A stretch of DNA of 64,000 nucleotides, taken from Cellvibrionaceae bacterium AOL6 (GTDB lineage: Bacteria > Pseudomonadota > Gammaproteobacteria > Pseudomonadales > Cellvibrionaceae). A program made the translations under genes and the position numbers. Location: the NCBI GenBank assembly GCA_003265435.1, contig NOXC01000005.1, positions 186,001 to 250,000 on the forward strand, written 5' to 3'. Below the pieces are notes generated by a model, which saw only the letters and a program-made list of their open reading frames with translations, ran no database searches and had not been told where the DNA came from. The first letter of the stretch is position 1, and each line of letters begins with the position of its first letter. This document shows, in pieces, positions 9,072 to 18,068 of the stretch.

Positions 9072-10706
9072 TTGATAGGTGAAGTTATCTACCACTCCAA
9101 GCACCACAATTTCCTGAGCCACATCGGACTGGCCTTGCTCTGGCTGAGCCTCTCTATGAACGCAGCAGGCTCAGAAGCACTCATATCCAATGAGAATGAC
9201 AATCAACGTTTTGAAGTGCGACGCATTCAAGTCAGCGGAGAAGCCAGCACGCACCCGAAGGCCCTCGACTTCACCCAGTTGAATCGTCTGGCACGCGAGA
9301 AGCGCGGCGCCTTCCCCGCGAACATGAACATTGATGAGCTGCATCAGATCGCAGACCAGCTCACCCTCGCCGTGCGCGCGCGCGGCTTTTTGTTTCACCA
9401 AGTCTACGTGCCGCCACAACAGGTCGACAACGGCGTCGTGCGCTTTGTGTTTACCGAAGCAGTGCTGACCGATATCAACCTAATCAACCTCAGCGGCGTC
9501 AGCGATACCACCCCACTGAAGGTCTTGCAGCCGCTCCTCAATGCGCCGCTGTACGCTCCGGATGTGGAGCAACGTGTGGACTTGCTGAAAGCTCAGCACA
9601 ACCTCCAGGTCTTCGCGTTTTACTCTCGCGCTGACGACAACGGTGGCGTGCGCCTGAATGTACGACTGAACGATGCCGAATACCCGCGTTGGCGTGTCCG
9701 CGCGGAGAACTACGGCAGCCCTTCGACGGGTGAATATCGCATCATCCCCACCTTTACCGAGCGCGGCCTGATCACCGGATTTGACAGCCTTACCGTGGCA
9801 CTGCTGGCCACGGCGGGCGAGGGCGACACCCTGCATGGCTTCGCGCGCTACAGGCTGCCTTCACGCGGCCTCAAACACTATTTGGAAATCAGTGCCGGGG
9901 ACACCAATTACGAGGTCGGTGCAGACCTCAGCGCCCTCGCATTAAGCGGCAATTCGCGACAATACCACGCCTCCCTCGGCCGAGTGCTGACACAGCAACG
10001 CGCTCGATACAGTGCGCTGTATCTTGCGGGAAATCGGCGCGAAAGCCGTGTCGACAGCCACTTCGACCCGAGCCTCGCCAACGATGAACGCAGTGAGGCA
10101 CTGGAACTCGGCTGGCACTACCAATCCTGGCGCGCTTCCTCCCGTTTCAACGCGTCACTCAGCGCGACGCGCGGCGTGTATTATTCTGACCGCCTCGACC
10201 GACTGCAGGGCGAGGCGCGCACGCGTGAACTGCAAAAAGGCGAATACAGCGGCTACTTCAGTCATCGCTGGGGCACAGAGAAGATCGGCTTCGAGCCCAT
10301 GCTCTATGTGCGCGGTCAATTTGCGGATCAGGATCTGCCCGGCATCGAAGAGATCAGCCAGGGTGGCATTTATGGGGTCCGCGCAATGGAGCCCGGTCGC
10401 TATTCGGCGGACAGCGCGTGGCTGGCAACGGTGGAGCTGAGATTACCCCTGCACTTCGGCGGCAGCACTCGACTCACTCCCTACCTGCTGTGGGATGCCA
10501 GCCAGGGCGACCAGTACGGAGTTAACGAGTCTCTGGACGTCACGACCGCTCTGAGTGGTGCCGGCGCCGGCTTGCGGTGGCAGTGGTCACAGCTCAGCGT
10601 GGACCTGACCTTCGCCACCCCCACCGAAGAAAAACGCGAATTTGCTACCGGCAAAGAGGAGTTTGACAGCGATGCGCAATGGCTGTTTGAAATACGCTGG
10701 CGTTAG
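9072..10706 (+). CDS. Two-partner secretion outer-membrane transporter (TpsB, ShlB/FhaC family)
   Basis: 544 residues from a TTG at 9072; no better start is available upstream in frame. An N-terminal signal peptide (SHIGLALLWLSLSMNAAGSEA) is followed by a POTRA-like region (FEVRRIQVSG onward, with a second strand pair near VRFVFTEAVLTDINL) and a C-terminal 16-strand-type barrel ending in an aromatic/basic strand (WLFEIRWR). The family secretes one partner protein across the outer membrane. The L6-loop signature, usually VRGF or VRGY, reads GGIYGVRAMEPGRY here, with Gly-aromatic replaced by Ala-Met. The next gene, overlapping its 3' end, is the TpsA substrate, so the pair is a clear two-partner system. 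Confidence 0.9.
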   Translation: MIGEVIYHSKHHNFLSHIGLALLWLSLSMNAAGSEALISNENDNQRFEVRRIQVSGEASTHPKALDFTQLNRLAREKRGAFPANMNIDELHQIADQLTLAVRARGFLFHQVYVPPQQVDNGVVRFVFTEAVLTDINLINLSGVSDTTPLKVLQPLLNAPLYAPDVEQRVDLLKAQHNLQVFAFYSRADDNGGVRLNVRLNDAEYPRWRVRAENYGSPSTGEYRIIPTFTERGLITGFDSLTVALLATAGEGDTLHGFARYRLPSRGLKHYLEISAGDTNYEVGADLSALALSGNSRQYHASLGRVLTQQRARYSALYLAGNRRESRVDSHFDPSLANDERSEALELGWHYQSWRASSRFNASLSATRGVYYSDRLDRLQGEARTRELQKGEYSGYFSHRWGTEKIGFEPMLYVRGQFADQDLPGIEEISQGGIYGVRAMEPGRYSADSAWLATVELRLPLHFGGSTRLTPYLLWDASQGDQYGVNESLDVTTALSGAGAGLRWQWSQLSVDLTFATPTEEKREFATGKEEFDSDAQWLFEIRWR

Positions 10707-13700
10707 GCGCGCACTGACCTGCACCTGCCTGGGCCTGCTTACGCCTGCCGTGTTCGGCCTGCCACAAGGCGGTGAAGTGGTACAGGGCGACGTCGTCTTG
10801 CAGCAGAGTGAGCAGTCACTCGAAATCCACCAGCACAGCGACCGCGCGGTGGTGAATTTTGATTCCTATTCCGTCGGCGCGCAGGAGCAGGTGCAGTACC
10901 ATATGCCGAAGTCGAATTCGGCGATCTTGAACCGCGTCACGGGCTCAGGCTTGTCACATATCGCCGGGCGGATCGACGCCAACGGACAGGTTTTTCTGGT
11001 CAATCCAAACGGCATCGTGTTCCATTCCGGCAGCGTGGTCAGCGCCGCCGCACTGACCGCCACCACGCTCGACATCTCAGATTCGGACTTTCTCAATGCT
11101 CACCTGAGTTTTGCGGGCGGCGATGCCGGGCGCATCGAACAGAACGGCAATATTGACGCAGACCATGTCGTTCTTGCCGCACCGGTTGTCGTGCAAAACG
11201 GCGACATTCATAGCCGCAGCAGCACATTGGCCAGCGCCAACGCCCTGCTGATTCAGCCTGACAACAGCGGCATCCCTGTCTTAATTGAAGACCATGCCAC
11301 AGTGGGCAACGGCTTGGTGCGGCAAAACGGACAGATCAACGCCGAGGCCATTCGTCTGCTCGCGCCAGGTGCCCGCATTGACCAGCGCGGGCAGCTCCGT
11401 GCTGAGGGGGTGCATACCGACGGTGGGACCATTACGTTGCGCGCTCGCGACATTCACACAAATGGCCGCCTGAGCGCCGACGGTGAGCATGGCGGCGAGA
11501 TTCACATGCACGCCGACGAGCAACTGCTGCTCGCACCGGAGCTTGAGGTGTCCGCGAACGCCTTGGCGCATGGCGACGGCGGCAACATTCGTTTATTCAG
11601 CCCCGGCCGCACCCTATTTACAGAAGGCGCGCGACTCTCGGCAAGAGGCGGCGATGTCTCTGGCGACGGCGGCTTTATCGAAGTATCGGGGCTCGATCAG
11701 GTGTTTGTGTTCGGTTTTGCCGATGCCTCCGCGCCAGCGGGGCACGCGGGGGAGTTCTACATTGACCCGATCGATATCGTCATTCAGGTCGATGGCGGAG
11801 ATGAGCTGTTCATCCCAGATGGTAGCGGCGGGTTTGACTGGTCGCCCGGTGCGGACACCGGCTCCAGTGTAATCGACCCGGATGCGATACACGCCAGTCT
11901 CGCACTGGGAAACCGCATCACCATCGATACCGCTACGGGTTCGGGCGGCACGGGAAATATCCAATTCGTGGATCCGATTGATATTAATGACGTGGGCAGC
12001 GCGCAATTGCAGTTTCTCGCCGATGGCAGTGTCGACTTTGCCAGTGGCAGCGGCCTCTTCGACAGCGATCTCAGCACTTTGGAGAGCGTCGATTTCACCC
12101 TCAACGCCGGCGGCAATATCACCATGGCCAGCGGCAGTAGCCTCTACACAGGCACCGGCCGCATCACAATGAACAGCGGCGGCTTTACCGCGTTGAGCAG
12201 CCTGGTCTCAGACGCGACCGGTCTGGACGCCATTGCCATCACGGCCGCGGGAATCAGTGACGACTTTGATAACAGCACACGCCTGAGCGCCGCGAATGGC
12301 GGCGTCACGCTAACCGCTGCGTTGGATATCGGCTCGGGCGACGCGCTGGACGTCGATAGCCCCACCGTTTCGATCACCAGTACCAGTGGCATGGTGGACA
12401 TCGAGGCCTGGCAGTCCACCGAGTTGGTTCTATTGAATACTCGCGCCGACACGCAAATCCGTGCGACCGGCGATCTGCTGGTGAGCGCCACCCTCGACCG
12501 CAATGGCCGCAACGGCAGCACCTACCGTTTCAGCGCCAGCAATGACCTCCTCTTTGGCGACGGTGTCGGCATATTCGACAGCGACCTCAGCAGCGCAGAT
12601 AACCTCGACTTGCTGTTGGACGCAGGCAACGACCTACAGTTTTTGACTGGCGCCGAACTCAATGCAGGCGAAGGCATCATTCACATCACAGCCGGGGGGA
12701 CGGTCAATGCGAGTGGCCTGACGAGCACCTCGAACCGGGCAGACGCGATTTCCATTTCAGCCGCAGAAATCCGTGGTGACGCGACCGCCGGCAACGACCT
12801 CAGCGCGGTCAACGGCGGCATTGCATTGACCACTGCGCGTCACATCGTCGGCGCGCTCGGGTTGCGCTACGAGGTGGATACGCAGCAGCTTTCGCTCACC
12901 GGCGCAGACACACTCGGCCGCATCGATATCTACAATCCCGGAAACACCCTGTTGACCGTCAATGCGCTCAACCACATGATCTTCGAATCCGGGGGCACCT
13001 TGAGCGTCTCGGGCAACACGCTGGATGCCAATGGCGACCTGTCCCTCGATGTCGCATCACTGGACAATAGCAACACCGCGTGGAACCTCAGTGCACAAAG
13101 CCTGTATTTCGCGGCGCGCAACAGCGAAGAAAACATCAGCTTGAATCTCGACGTCGCCGAGACCGAAGTTCATCTTGCTGGCGGTGGCAGCCTCTCAGTG
13201 GCCGGCATGCAAGACCTGGCTGTGCTCGATCTCGACGGAGACGGTCTGGCGGCGGACATCGTCGACGGTGACCTCCGCATCAGCTCGGCGGGGGACTTGG
13301 CGCTGCACGATCATATCCGCGCCTCAGACGCCATCGCCAATGGCCTTCGCGAAGGCCGCATCGAGCTCTCGGCGCCAAATGGTCAGCTCGAGATCGGCAC
13401 CCTGCGCAGCACGCTGATTGAGAGCCTCAACACCGCAGAGCCCGGATTGAATCAGGGGCTTGACAGTAACATCCACACGCAGGCTGCGGCACTGTTGATC
13501 ACGCTGGGCGACAATGCCGCCCTCAATCGCACGCTGACCATTGGCGACAATGCGCATCTGCGCGTGCAGGGCGGAGACCTTGTGATCGATGCACTCGGTG
13601 AAATGAACACCGATATCGTGAGCGATCAGGGCTTAGTGTTGTCCGATCTTGCTTTACTCGAAGCCTACAACAACGACACCGATGCACTGGACGGCCAAGT

Positions 13701-14118
13701 CTTTGTCGGCGAACTGGAACAAAGCGCCACGACACAGTGGCGCGCGCACAGCAGACGGGTTATCAGCCTGCGCCCGGGTAATGTCCCCCCTGTGCCTGAC
13801 CCCGAGCCCGAACCTGAACCCGAGCCGGAACCGCCCACGCAGCCTGACCCAAGGCCTCAGCCCCCCTACAATCAGGACGCAGGCGACGCTGACCGCAACG
13901 GCGATCAATCACTGCTCGCAGAGCAGACTGAGAGCCCTCCTCAGGACGAGGAAGACAGAGATCTAACGCGCAATTTTGAACAGGTCTTTGGTCGCTGCCA
14001 CAATGCGGGCCGCAGCGAGCAGGAACGTGCCGAATGTGAGACTCAACGGGCGCTGCAACATTTTCTCAGCAAGTGGACCGTGGGCGGCGAACTGCCCGCA
14101 GCACAAATCCGCAACTAG
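10672..14118 (+). CDS. Two-partner secretion exoprotein (TpsA, filamentous haemagglutinin N-terminal domain)
   Basis: 1148 residues from the ATG at 10672, which overlaps tpsB by 35 nt; GAGGA lies 11 nt upstream. After a signal peptide (RRALTCTCLGLLTPAVFGLP) comes the TPS domain, with the hallmark NPNG at 111-114 (VFLVNPNGIVFHSG) and NRVTGSGLSHIAGRI before it. The body is a predicted beta-helix of Gly/Asp/Asn/Ser-rich repeats; two related units spaced 172 residues apart share FDSDLS, DAIxIxAAxI and an ANGG/VNGG turn. A Pro/Glu/Asp linker (about 1043-1065) leads to a C-terminal segment of about 85 residues with two Cys. No toxin, RGD or protease domain is obvious, so adhesin versus effector is open. 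It ends on CTAG shared with the HAD gene. Confidence 0.9.
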   Translation: MRNGCLKYAGVRRALTCTCLGLLTPAVFGLPQGGEVVQGDVVLQQSEQSLEIHQHSDRAVVNFDSYSVGAQEQVQYHMPKSNSAILNRVTGSGLSHIAGRIDANGQVFLVNPNGIVFHSGSVVSAAALTATTLDISDSDFLNAHLSFAGGDAGRIEQNGNIDADHVVLAAPVVVQNGDIHSRSSTLASANALLIQPDNSGIPVLIEDHATVGNGLVRQNGQINAEAIRLLAPGARIDQRGQLRAEGVHTDGGTITLRARDIHTNGRLSADGEHGGEIHMHADEQLLLAPELEVSANALAHGDGGNIRLFSPGRTLFTEGARLSARGGDVSGDGGFIEVSGLDQVFVFGFADASAPAGHAGEFYIDPIDIVIQVDGGDELFIPDGSGGFDWSPGADTGSSVIDPDAIHASLALGNRITIDTATGSGGTGNIQFVDPIDINDVGSAQLQFLADGSVDFASGSGLFDSDLSTLESVDFTLNAGGNITMASGSSLYTGTGRITMNSGGFTALSSLVSDATGLDAIAITAAGISDDFDNSTRLSAANGGVTLTAALDIGSGDALDVDSPTVSITSTSGMVDIEAWQSTELVLLNTRADTQIRATGDLLVSATLDRNGRNGSTYRFSASNDLLFGDGVGIFDSDLSSADNLDLLLDAGNDLQFLTGAELNAGEGIIHITAGGTVNASGLTSTSNRADAISISAAEIRGDATAGNDLSAVNGGIALTTARHIVGALGLRYEVDTQQLSLTGADTLGRIDIYNPGNTLLTVNALNHMIFESGGTLSVSGNTLDANGDLSLDVASLDNSNTAWNLSAQSLYFAARNSEENISLNLDVAETEVHLAGGGSLSVAGMQDLAVLDLDGDGLAADIVDGDLRISSAGDLALHDHIRASDAIANGLREGRIELSAPNGQLEIGTLRSTLIESLNTAEPGLNQGLDSNIHTQAAALLITLGDNAALNRTLTIGDNAHLRVQGGDLVIDALGEMNTDIVSDQGLVLSDLALLEAYNNDTDALDGQVFVGELEQSATTQWRAHSRRVISLRPGNVPPVPDPEPEPEPEPEPPTQPDPRPQPPYNQDAGDADRNGDQSLLAEQTESPPQDEEDRDLTRNFEQVFGRCHNAGRSEQERAECETQRALQHFLSKWTVGGELPAAQIRN
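12058..12860 (+). repeat. Two diverged repeat units in tpsA
   Basis: Unit 1 begins at TTCGACAGCGATCTCAGC (12058) and unit 2 at TTCGACAGCGACCTCAGC (12574), exactly 516 nt (172 codons) apart. Similarity continues for roughly 100 codons in each: a beta-strand pattern, DAIAIT/DAISIS, and a turn NGGVTLT/NGGIALT. The copies are well diverged at the protein level outside these anchors. Confidence 0.65.
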
Positions 14119-14768
14119 TGAGGCCCACTCAATACGTCGCGCACCTCGCGCATACTGTGACAGATTGCGTCCGGTGCCAGCGCCTGCACCTCGTCGGGCG
14201 CATCGCCGTCCGGTGAGAAAAACAGCAAGTGCATCCCCGCCGCGCGCGCGGCTTGCGCACCGGCCAAGCTGTCTTCAATCACCCAGCAGAAGGACGCCGG
14301 GACTCCGTGATGATCGGCCGCCATAAGAAACAGTGCCGGGTCCGGCTTGCCCTGCGCAACGTCCTCTGCCGAAAAACGCGCGGCGTCGTCAAACCAAGTT
14401 GCCAAGCCCGTCGTCGCGAGCGAATTACGCACTTTCGCATGCCCGCCGTTCGACGCCACACAGTACCCGATCGCGCGGGAGCTTAAATCTTTAAGTAGGT
14501 CCTCCACGCCCGGCATGGCGCTTAACTCGCGGCTAAAACGCTGTTCGGTGGCGAGGTCCAGTTGCTGTTTAAAGTCGCTGGGTAAGGCGCGCTCAAAACG
14601 CGCCTCCAACCACACAAAACAGGCTTCCAGCGTCCAGCCCTGGAACTGTCGGTGACACGCCGACGGCGATAGATCGAAGCCATTGCGTGCCAGCACGTCA
14701 GAAAAAACGTGAGCGGCCAGCGCTTCGCTGTCCACGAGCACCCCGTCACAATCAAAAATCACAAACAT
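14115..14768 (-). CDS. HAD-superfamily phosphatase, beta-phosphoglucomutase-like subfamily
   Basis: 217 residues. Motif I is FDCDGVLVDSE at the N-terminus (nucleophile Asp), followed by a helical C1 cap, motif II as CVASNG, the Lys of motif III in GKPDPALF, and motif IV as CWVIEDSLAGAQAARAAG. The pattern fits the group with YieH, YcjU and other sugar-phosphate or small phosphate-ester phosphatases; substrate cannot be read from sequence. Cytoplasmic. Its stop shares CTAG (14115-14118) with tpsA. The M15 peptidase gene on the same strand ends 18 nt upstream, so the two may be co-transcribed. Confidence 0.88.
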   Translation of the reverse strand: MFVIFDCDGVLVDSEALAAHVFSDVLARNGFDLSPSACHRQFQGWTLEACFVWLEARFERALPSDFKQQLDLATEQRFSRELSAMPGVEDLLKDLSSRAIGYCVASNGGHAKVRNSLATTGLATWFDDAARFSAEDVAQGKPDPALFLMAADHHGVPASFCWVIEDSLAGAQAARAAGMHLLFFSPDGDAPDEVQALAPDAICHSMREVRDVLSGPH

Positions 14769-14785
14769 CGTATTTCGTATCCGAG

Positions 14786-15469
14786 TCAGGAAGGTTTGCA
14801 GGTATTGACGACGAAACGCTCAAACAACCATTCCAAGTTTTCAAGCAGTGTCTCTTTATACAGAATGTCCGTGCGGGCGAGCACTTCGCGCAGGGCCGAC
14901 ACCGTCAGGCGGCGTTCACAATCCAGCGACAGCGCACCGCAACTCAGGTGCCAAGGCTCCGGTGCCACCCCACCGAGATCGTCGCGATAAGGGCGAAAAA
15001 ATGCACAGTCCTCATGCTGCAACCAGCCCTCGAGCCAGAGATACATCGGATAAAACGGCCCCCCGGCTTCGGTCTCATCCACAGTTAACTGCAATGACTG
15101 CCCCTCTTCGAGTGCAGCCGCGTCGTAAATATCGATCTCCGTACCCCAGTGGTGGCGCGATGCGCCCGGTAGCGCGGACCAGCGCATGATTGCGCACACG
15201 GCATCCAGTGGGCTCAGCGCGTTCAGATCGATGGCACATCCCTCGTCGTCGAGCACTGGGCGGCTCCCCCCGGCCTTGGCATTCCAGATCGCCAACTGCC
15301 GCTGAAAACTGCGAAAGCCACTGGCCGCCCGCAACTGAAAGCCGGCCTGTTCGGCCTGGCGCTGTAATTCCTCAAAATAGGGCCGCACCGCCTTCATCAA
15401 CGGTACATCCGACCATTGCTGTTCAATATGCTGGTCGTCGATGCCGAGAAGTGAGGGAACTGCGAGCAT
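14786..15469 (-). CDS. M15 family D-alanyl-D-alanine carboxypeptidase (VanY/DdcY-like)
   Basis: 227 residues from the ATG at 15469 (MLAVPSLLGIDD), preceded by GGA 4 nt upstream; the longer frame to 15577 has no support. LAS-type zinc-peptidase motifs are visible: SGFRSFQRQLAIWNAK, the zinc-binding SRHHWGTEIDIYD (His and Asp ligands) and EPWHLS near the C-terminus (catalytic Glu and third ligand His). These enzymes remove the terminal D-Ala from peptidoglycan stem peptides. I see no signal peptide from this start, so the compartment is unclear; recycling in the cytoplasm or a missed export signal are both possible. Confidence 0.86.
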   Translation of the reverse strand: MLAVPSLLGIDDQHIEQQWSDVPLMKAVRPYFEELQRQAEQAGFQLRAASGFRSFQRQLAIWNAKAGGSRPVLDDEGCAIDLNALSPLDAVCAIMRWSALPGASRHHWGTEIDIYDAAALEEGQSLQLTVDETEAGGPFYPMYLWLEGWLQHEDCAFFRPYRDDLGGVAPEPWHLSCGALSLDCERRLTVSALREVLARTDILYKETLLENLEWLFERFVVNTCKPS

Positions 15470-15606
15470 GATTCCGGGTCCGAAAAAAATTGCGATTCTG
15501 GGATAAGGCTGTATGATTACTAAACGACGCACAGGTTGTGCGCGATAGGAAATCCATACAATACCACTATGCAGCACATAATAATAAGCGTGTGGGAGAC
15601 AGGAAC

Positions 15607-15885
15607 ATGACTTCCAATGGCGCCGATCTCATTGGCCTTAAAAACCTCGGCATGGCTTCAGTCAACATACTGCACGCCGTAGGTATCAATTCATATCAGG
15701 ACTTGTCAGACGTTGGCGCGGTAGAAGCCTACTGTCGCATCAAGTCGCGCGGTATTCACGTGTCCAAAGTCATGCTCTATGCCCTGCAAGGTGCGTTGAT
15801 GGATGTGCACTGGAATGACCTGTCCCCTGAGCTCAAAGCCCAACTCGTGGAAGAAGCTGAGCAGAACAAGGCGGGCATTAACTAA
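15607..15885 (+). CDS. TfoX C-terminal domain protein
   Basis: 92 residues from the ATG at 15607 with AGGAAC just upstream. The sequence LIGLKNLGMASVNILHAVGI, then DLSDVGAVEAYCRIK and ALQGALMDVHWNDLSPELKA is the TfoX C-terminal helical domain, a helix-hairpin-helix-like fold. It lacks the N-terminal domain of the competence regulator TfoX/Sxy, so I would not transfer the competence role. Many gammaproteobacteria carry such stand-alone copies. It starts opposite the M15 gene and is followed after 3 nt by the Rieske gene, which implies an operon. Confidence 0.85.
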   Translation: MTSNGADLIGLKNLGMASVNILHAVGINSYQDLSDVGAVEAYCRIKSRGIHVSKVMLYALQGALMDVHWNDLSPELKAQLVEEAEQNKAGIN

Positions 15886-15888
15886 GCT

Positions 15889-16218
15889 GTGTCCGTCCGG
15901 CTTCGACCACTCACTGATTTCGCTGAGCAACGCTGTCGGCGAGTGCGCTATCGCGGTCGCGATGCCTTTGTTGTGCGCGACGGTGATCGCTACTTTGCCT
16001 ATCTCAATCTCTGCCCTCATCAAGGGGTCGCCCTCGACTGGGACAACGAACAATTTCTCGATATCGACGGCGAGCTGATTCAATGCGCCATGCACGGTGC
16101 GCTTTTTAGCATCGACACCGGCATCTGTCTCGCCGGCCCCTGTCATGGGGAACACCTTATCCCAATCCACACCCATATTGAGGACGGCTGGCTTTGCGCG
16201 AGCGACACTCAGCCCTGA
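15889..16218 (+). CDS. Rieske-type [2Fe-2S] protein
   Basis: 109 residues starting with GTG at 15889, three bases after the previous stop. The two cluster motifs are clear: CPHQG (Cys-x-His) and CAMHGALF (Cys-x-x-His), 19 residues or so apart, the ligands of a Rieske centre. No membrane segment and no signal peptide, so a soluble electron carrier or the small ferredoxin component of an oxygenase, but no oxygenase gene lies nearby. Function is therefore unassigned. Co-transcribed with the TfoX-C gene by spacing. Confidence 0.88.
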   Translation: MSVRLRPLTDFAEQRCRRVRYRGRDAFVVRDGDRYFAYLNLCPHQGVALDWDNEQFLDIDGELIQCAMHGALFSIDTGICLAGPCHGEHLIPIHTHIEDGWLCASDTQP

Positions 16219-16465
16219 TCTCTTTCTTCGGTCCGCCTTGAATTTTGCCAAACACACCCAATCTTGGCGAACCGTGCAGCAAACGTCATGAAACTGGTCT
16301 ATGTTGAACTGTGTGGCAGGCGCTGTAAAAAACGCTAGCCTATGACCAGCGAATCTGGTAGCTTGCTCACCTTTTCCAAATTCGGGGCCCGTTACAGCCT
16401 GAATTTTGTGTAAGCAGGCGCTCCGCTTGCGCTAACATGGAACATCAATAAGAGGCGTCACACCA

Positions 16466-16900
16466 ATGCCTGATCCAAACAATAGTTTTGCACTTCGCGA
16501 CTTTACTCCCTACCAGGAGAAAGACGGCGAAGAATATATGAATGCTGATCAGAAGGCGCACTTTCGTGCACTGCTGCTCTCTTGGCGCAAGGAGCTGATG
16601 GAAGAAGTCGATCGCACCGTTAGCCATATGAAAGACGAGGCCGCGAATTTTCCCGACCCCGCCGATCGCGCAAGCCAGGAAGAGGAGTTCAGCCTTGAAC
16701 TGCGCACGCGTGACCGCGAACGCAAGCTGATCAAGAAAATCGACAAAACACTGGAGCTGGTCGAAACGGAAGACTACGGCTACTGCGATGCCTGCGGTGT
16801 CGAAATTGGTATTCGTCGTCTTGAAGCCCGACCGACCGCCACCCTGTGCGTCGACTGTAAAACCCTCGACGAGATCAAAGAAAAGCAGATTCTCGGCTAA
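16466..16900 (+). CDS. dksA: RNA polymerase-binding transcription factor DksA
   Basis: 144 residues, close to the 151 of E. coli DksA. It binds the RNA polymerase secondary channel and with ppGpp represses stable-RNA promoters and activates amino-acid biosynthesis genes. The coiled-coil (about residues 35-110) carries the tip region [11 protein letters not shown] with the key Asp/Ala pair (DxxDxA-like). The four-Cys zinc finger is intact: CDAC and CVDC. First gene of the block conserved with Pseudomonas (dksA-gluQ-cbrX-cbrAB); gluQ follows closely. The 247-bp gap before it should contain its promoter. Confidence 0.96.
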   Translation: MPDPNNSFALRDFTPYQEKDGEEYMNADQKAHFRALLLSWRKELMEEVDRTVSHMKDEAANFPDPADRASQEEEFSLELRTRDRERKLIKKIDKTLELVETEDYGYCDACGVEIGIRRLEARPTATLCVDCKTLDEIKEKQILG

Positions 16901-16951
16901 GGCCTTACTGCTTTGCCCGGCGCGATCCTGATCGCGCTGGCGCCCTTCCCC

Positions 16952-17866
16952 ATGCCGATCAAGCCAGTGCCTAGAAAGTCAGTGTACTGCGGACGTTTCG
17001 CCCCCTCCCCCTCGGGCCCACTACACCTTGGTTCTTTGATTTGCGCGCTCGCCAGTTATTTAGACGCTCGCGCTCATAAAGGCCGCTGGTTGTTGCGTAT
17101 CGAGGACATCGACCCGCCTCGCGAGGAGCCCGGCGCATCAGATTCCATCGCACTGTGCCTGCAAGCGCACGGCCTGCACTGGGATGACGAGATCCGCTAT
17201 CAGAGCCATCGCAACGCCGCCTATGAGCAGGCGCTGGCACGCATGACGCAAGCCGGGCTGAGCTATTTCTGCGACTGCACGCGCCGACGCCTGAGCCCGC
17301 TCGGCGGCAAGTACGATGGACACTGCCGCCAACGCAATTTGACCGTACCGCCCGCCGCCGCGCTGCGCTTAAACACCGACCGGGCCTGCGGCACATCGCG
17401 GCGCGTCGAGTTTAAAGATCGCATACAGGGTCGCCAGCATGAAGACTTCGATAAAACCGGAGACTTCATCATTCATCGCAAGGACGGGCTGTTCGCGTAT
17501 CAGCTCGCCGTCAGTGTCGACGACCTCGATCAAGGCATTACGGACGTTGTGCGCGGCGCAGACCTGCTCGACACCACCGCCAAACAAGTCCTGGTCATGC
17601 GCGTTCTTGACGGGCTCGCTCCGCGTTATGCGCATATTCCTGTGCTGGTCGACCCACAGGGCCGCAAGCTCAGCAAACAGAATCACGCCCCCGCGTTAGA
17701 CAACACGCGCGCCGCAGAGAACCTGCGCCTGGCCTGCCGTGCGCTGTCGATAGAACTACCGCGCCACCTGCATGACACCGACAAAATGCTAGAATGGGCG
17801 ATTCCACGCTGGCAACCCGAGGCCCTGTGCGGCCAAAAAGAAATTGCCATCGATCAGCTGAATTAA
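16952..17866 (+). CDS. gluQ: Glutamyl-Q tRNA(Asp) synthetase
   Basis: 304 residues from the ATG at 16952; an in-frame TTG at 16913, with AAGG well placed in the dksA stop region, would add 13 residues and cannot be excluded. The enzyme is a GluRS paralogue without the anticodon-binding domain that attaches glutamate to queuosine in tRNA-Asp. Class I signature: RFAPSPSGPLHLGS (HIGH region) and KLSKQNHA (KMSKS equivalent). The zinc-site residues follow the family pattern CDC ... Y ... C (YFCDCTRRR, KYDGHC). The length matches full-length GluQ, about 300. Downstream of dksA as in E. coli and Pseudomonas. Confidence 0.94.
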   Translation: MPIKPVPRKSVYCGRFAPSPSGPLHLGSLICALASYLDARAHKGRWLLRIEDIDPPREEPGASDSIALCLQAHGLHWDDEIRYQSHRNAAYEQALARMTQAGLSYFCDCTRRRLSPLGGKYDGHCRQRNLTVPPAAALRLNTDRACGTSRRVEFKDRIQGRQHEDFDKTGDFIIHRKDGLFAYQLAVSVDDLDQGITDVVRGADLLDTTAKQVLVMRVLDGLAPRYAHIPVLVDPQGRKLSKQNHAPALDNTRAAENLRLACRALSIELPRHLHDTDKMLEWAIPRWQPEALCGQKEIAIDQLN

Positions 17867-17888
17867 CCCGAGGCCCCTCGCGCTGCCC

Positions 17889-18068
17889 ATGAATCGCCAT
17901 AGCCCGCTCTTGCTGCTCTTTCTGCTCGTATTCATTTTTTCACCAACGCTGTTCAGTTGGATTTTGAGCACCGACGGCGCCTGGTATCGGCCCTACATTA
18001 TTTGGCTGGCCATTGTGGTCATCGCGTATTTCGTGCAGCGCGGCATGGTGAAGCACAATGACCTTTAG
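17889..18068 (+). CDS. cbrX: Small two-helix membrane protein, CbrX-like
   Basis: 59 residues, ATG at 17889, TAG at 18066-18068. Two hydrophobic stretches (about residues 7-26, LLLLFLLVFIFSPTLFSWIL, and 37-49, IIWLAIVVIAYFV) separated by a short polar loop predict an inner-membrane hairpin with a basic C-terminus. It lies between gluQ and cbrA and overlaps cbrA by 11 nt, exactly where Pseudomonas carries the small gene cbrX, so I assign it by position and topology. A role with the CbrA sensor is likely but inferred. At under 60 residues it is easily missed by gene callers. Confidence 0.75.
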   Translation: MNRHSPLLLLFLLVFIFSPTLFSWILSTDGAWYRPYIIWLAIVVIAYFVQRGMVKHNDL

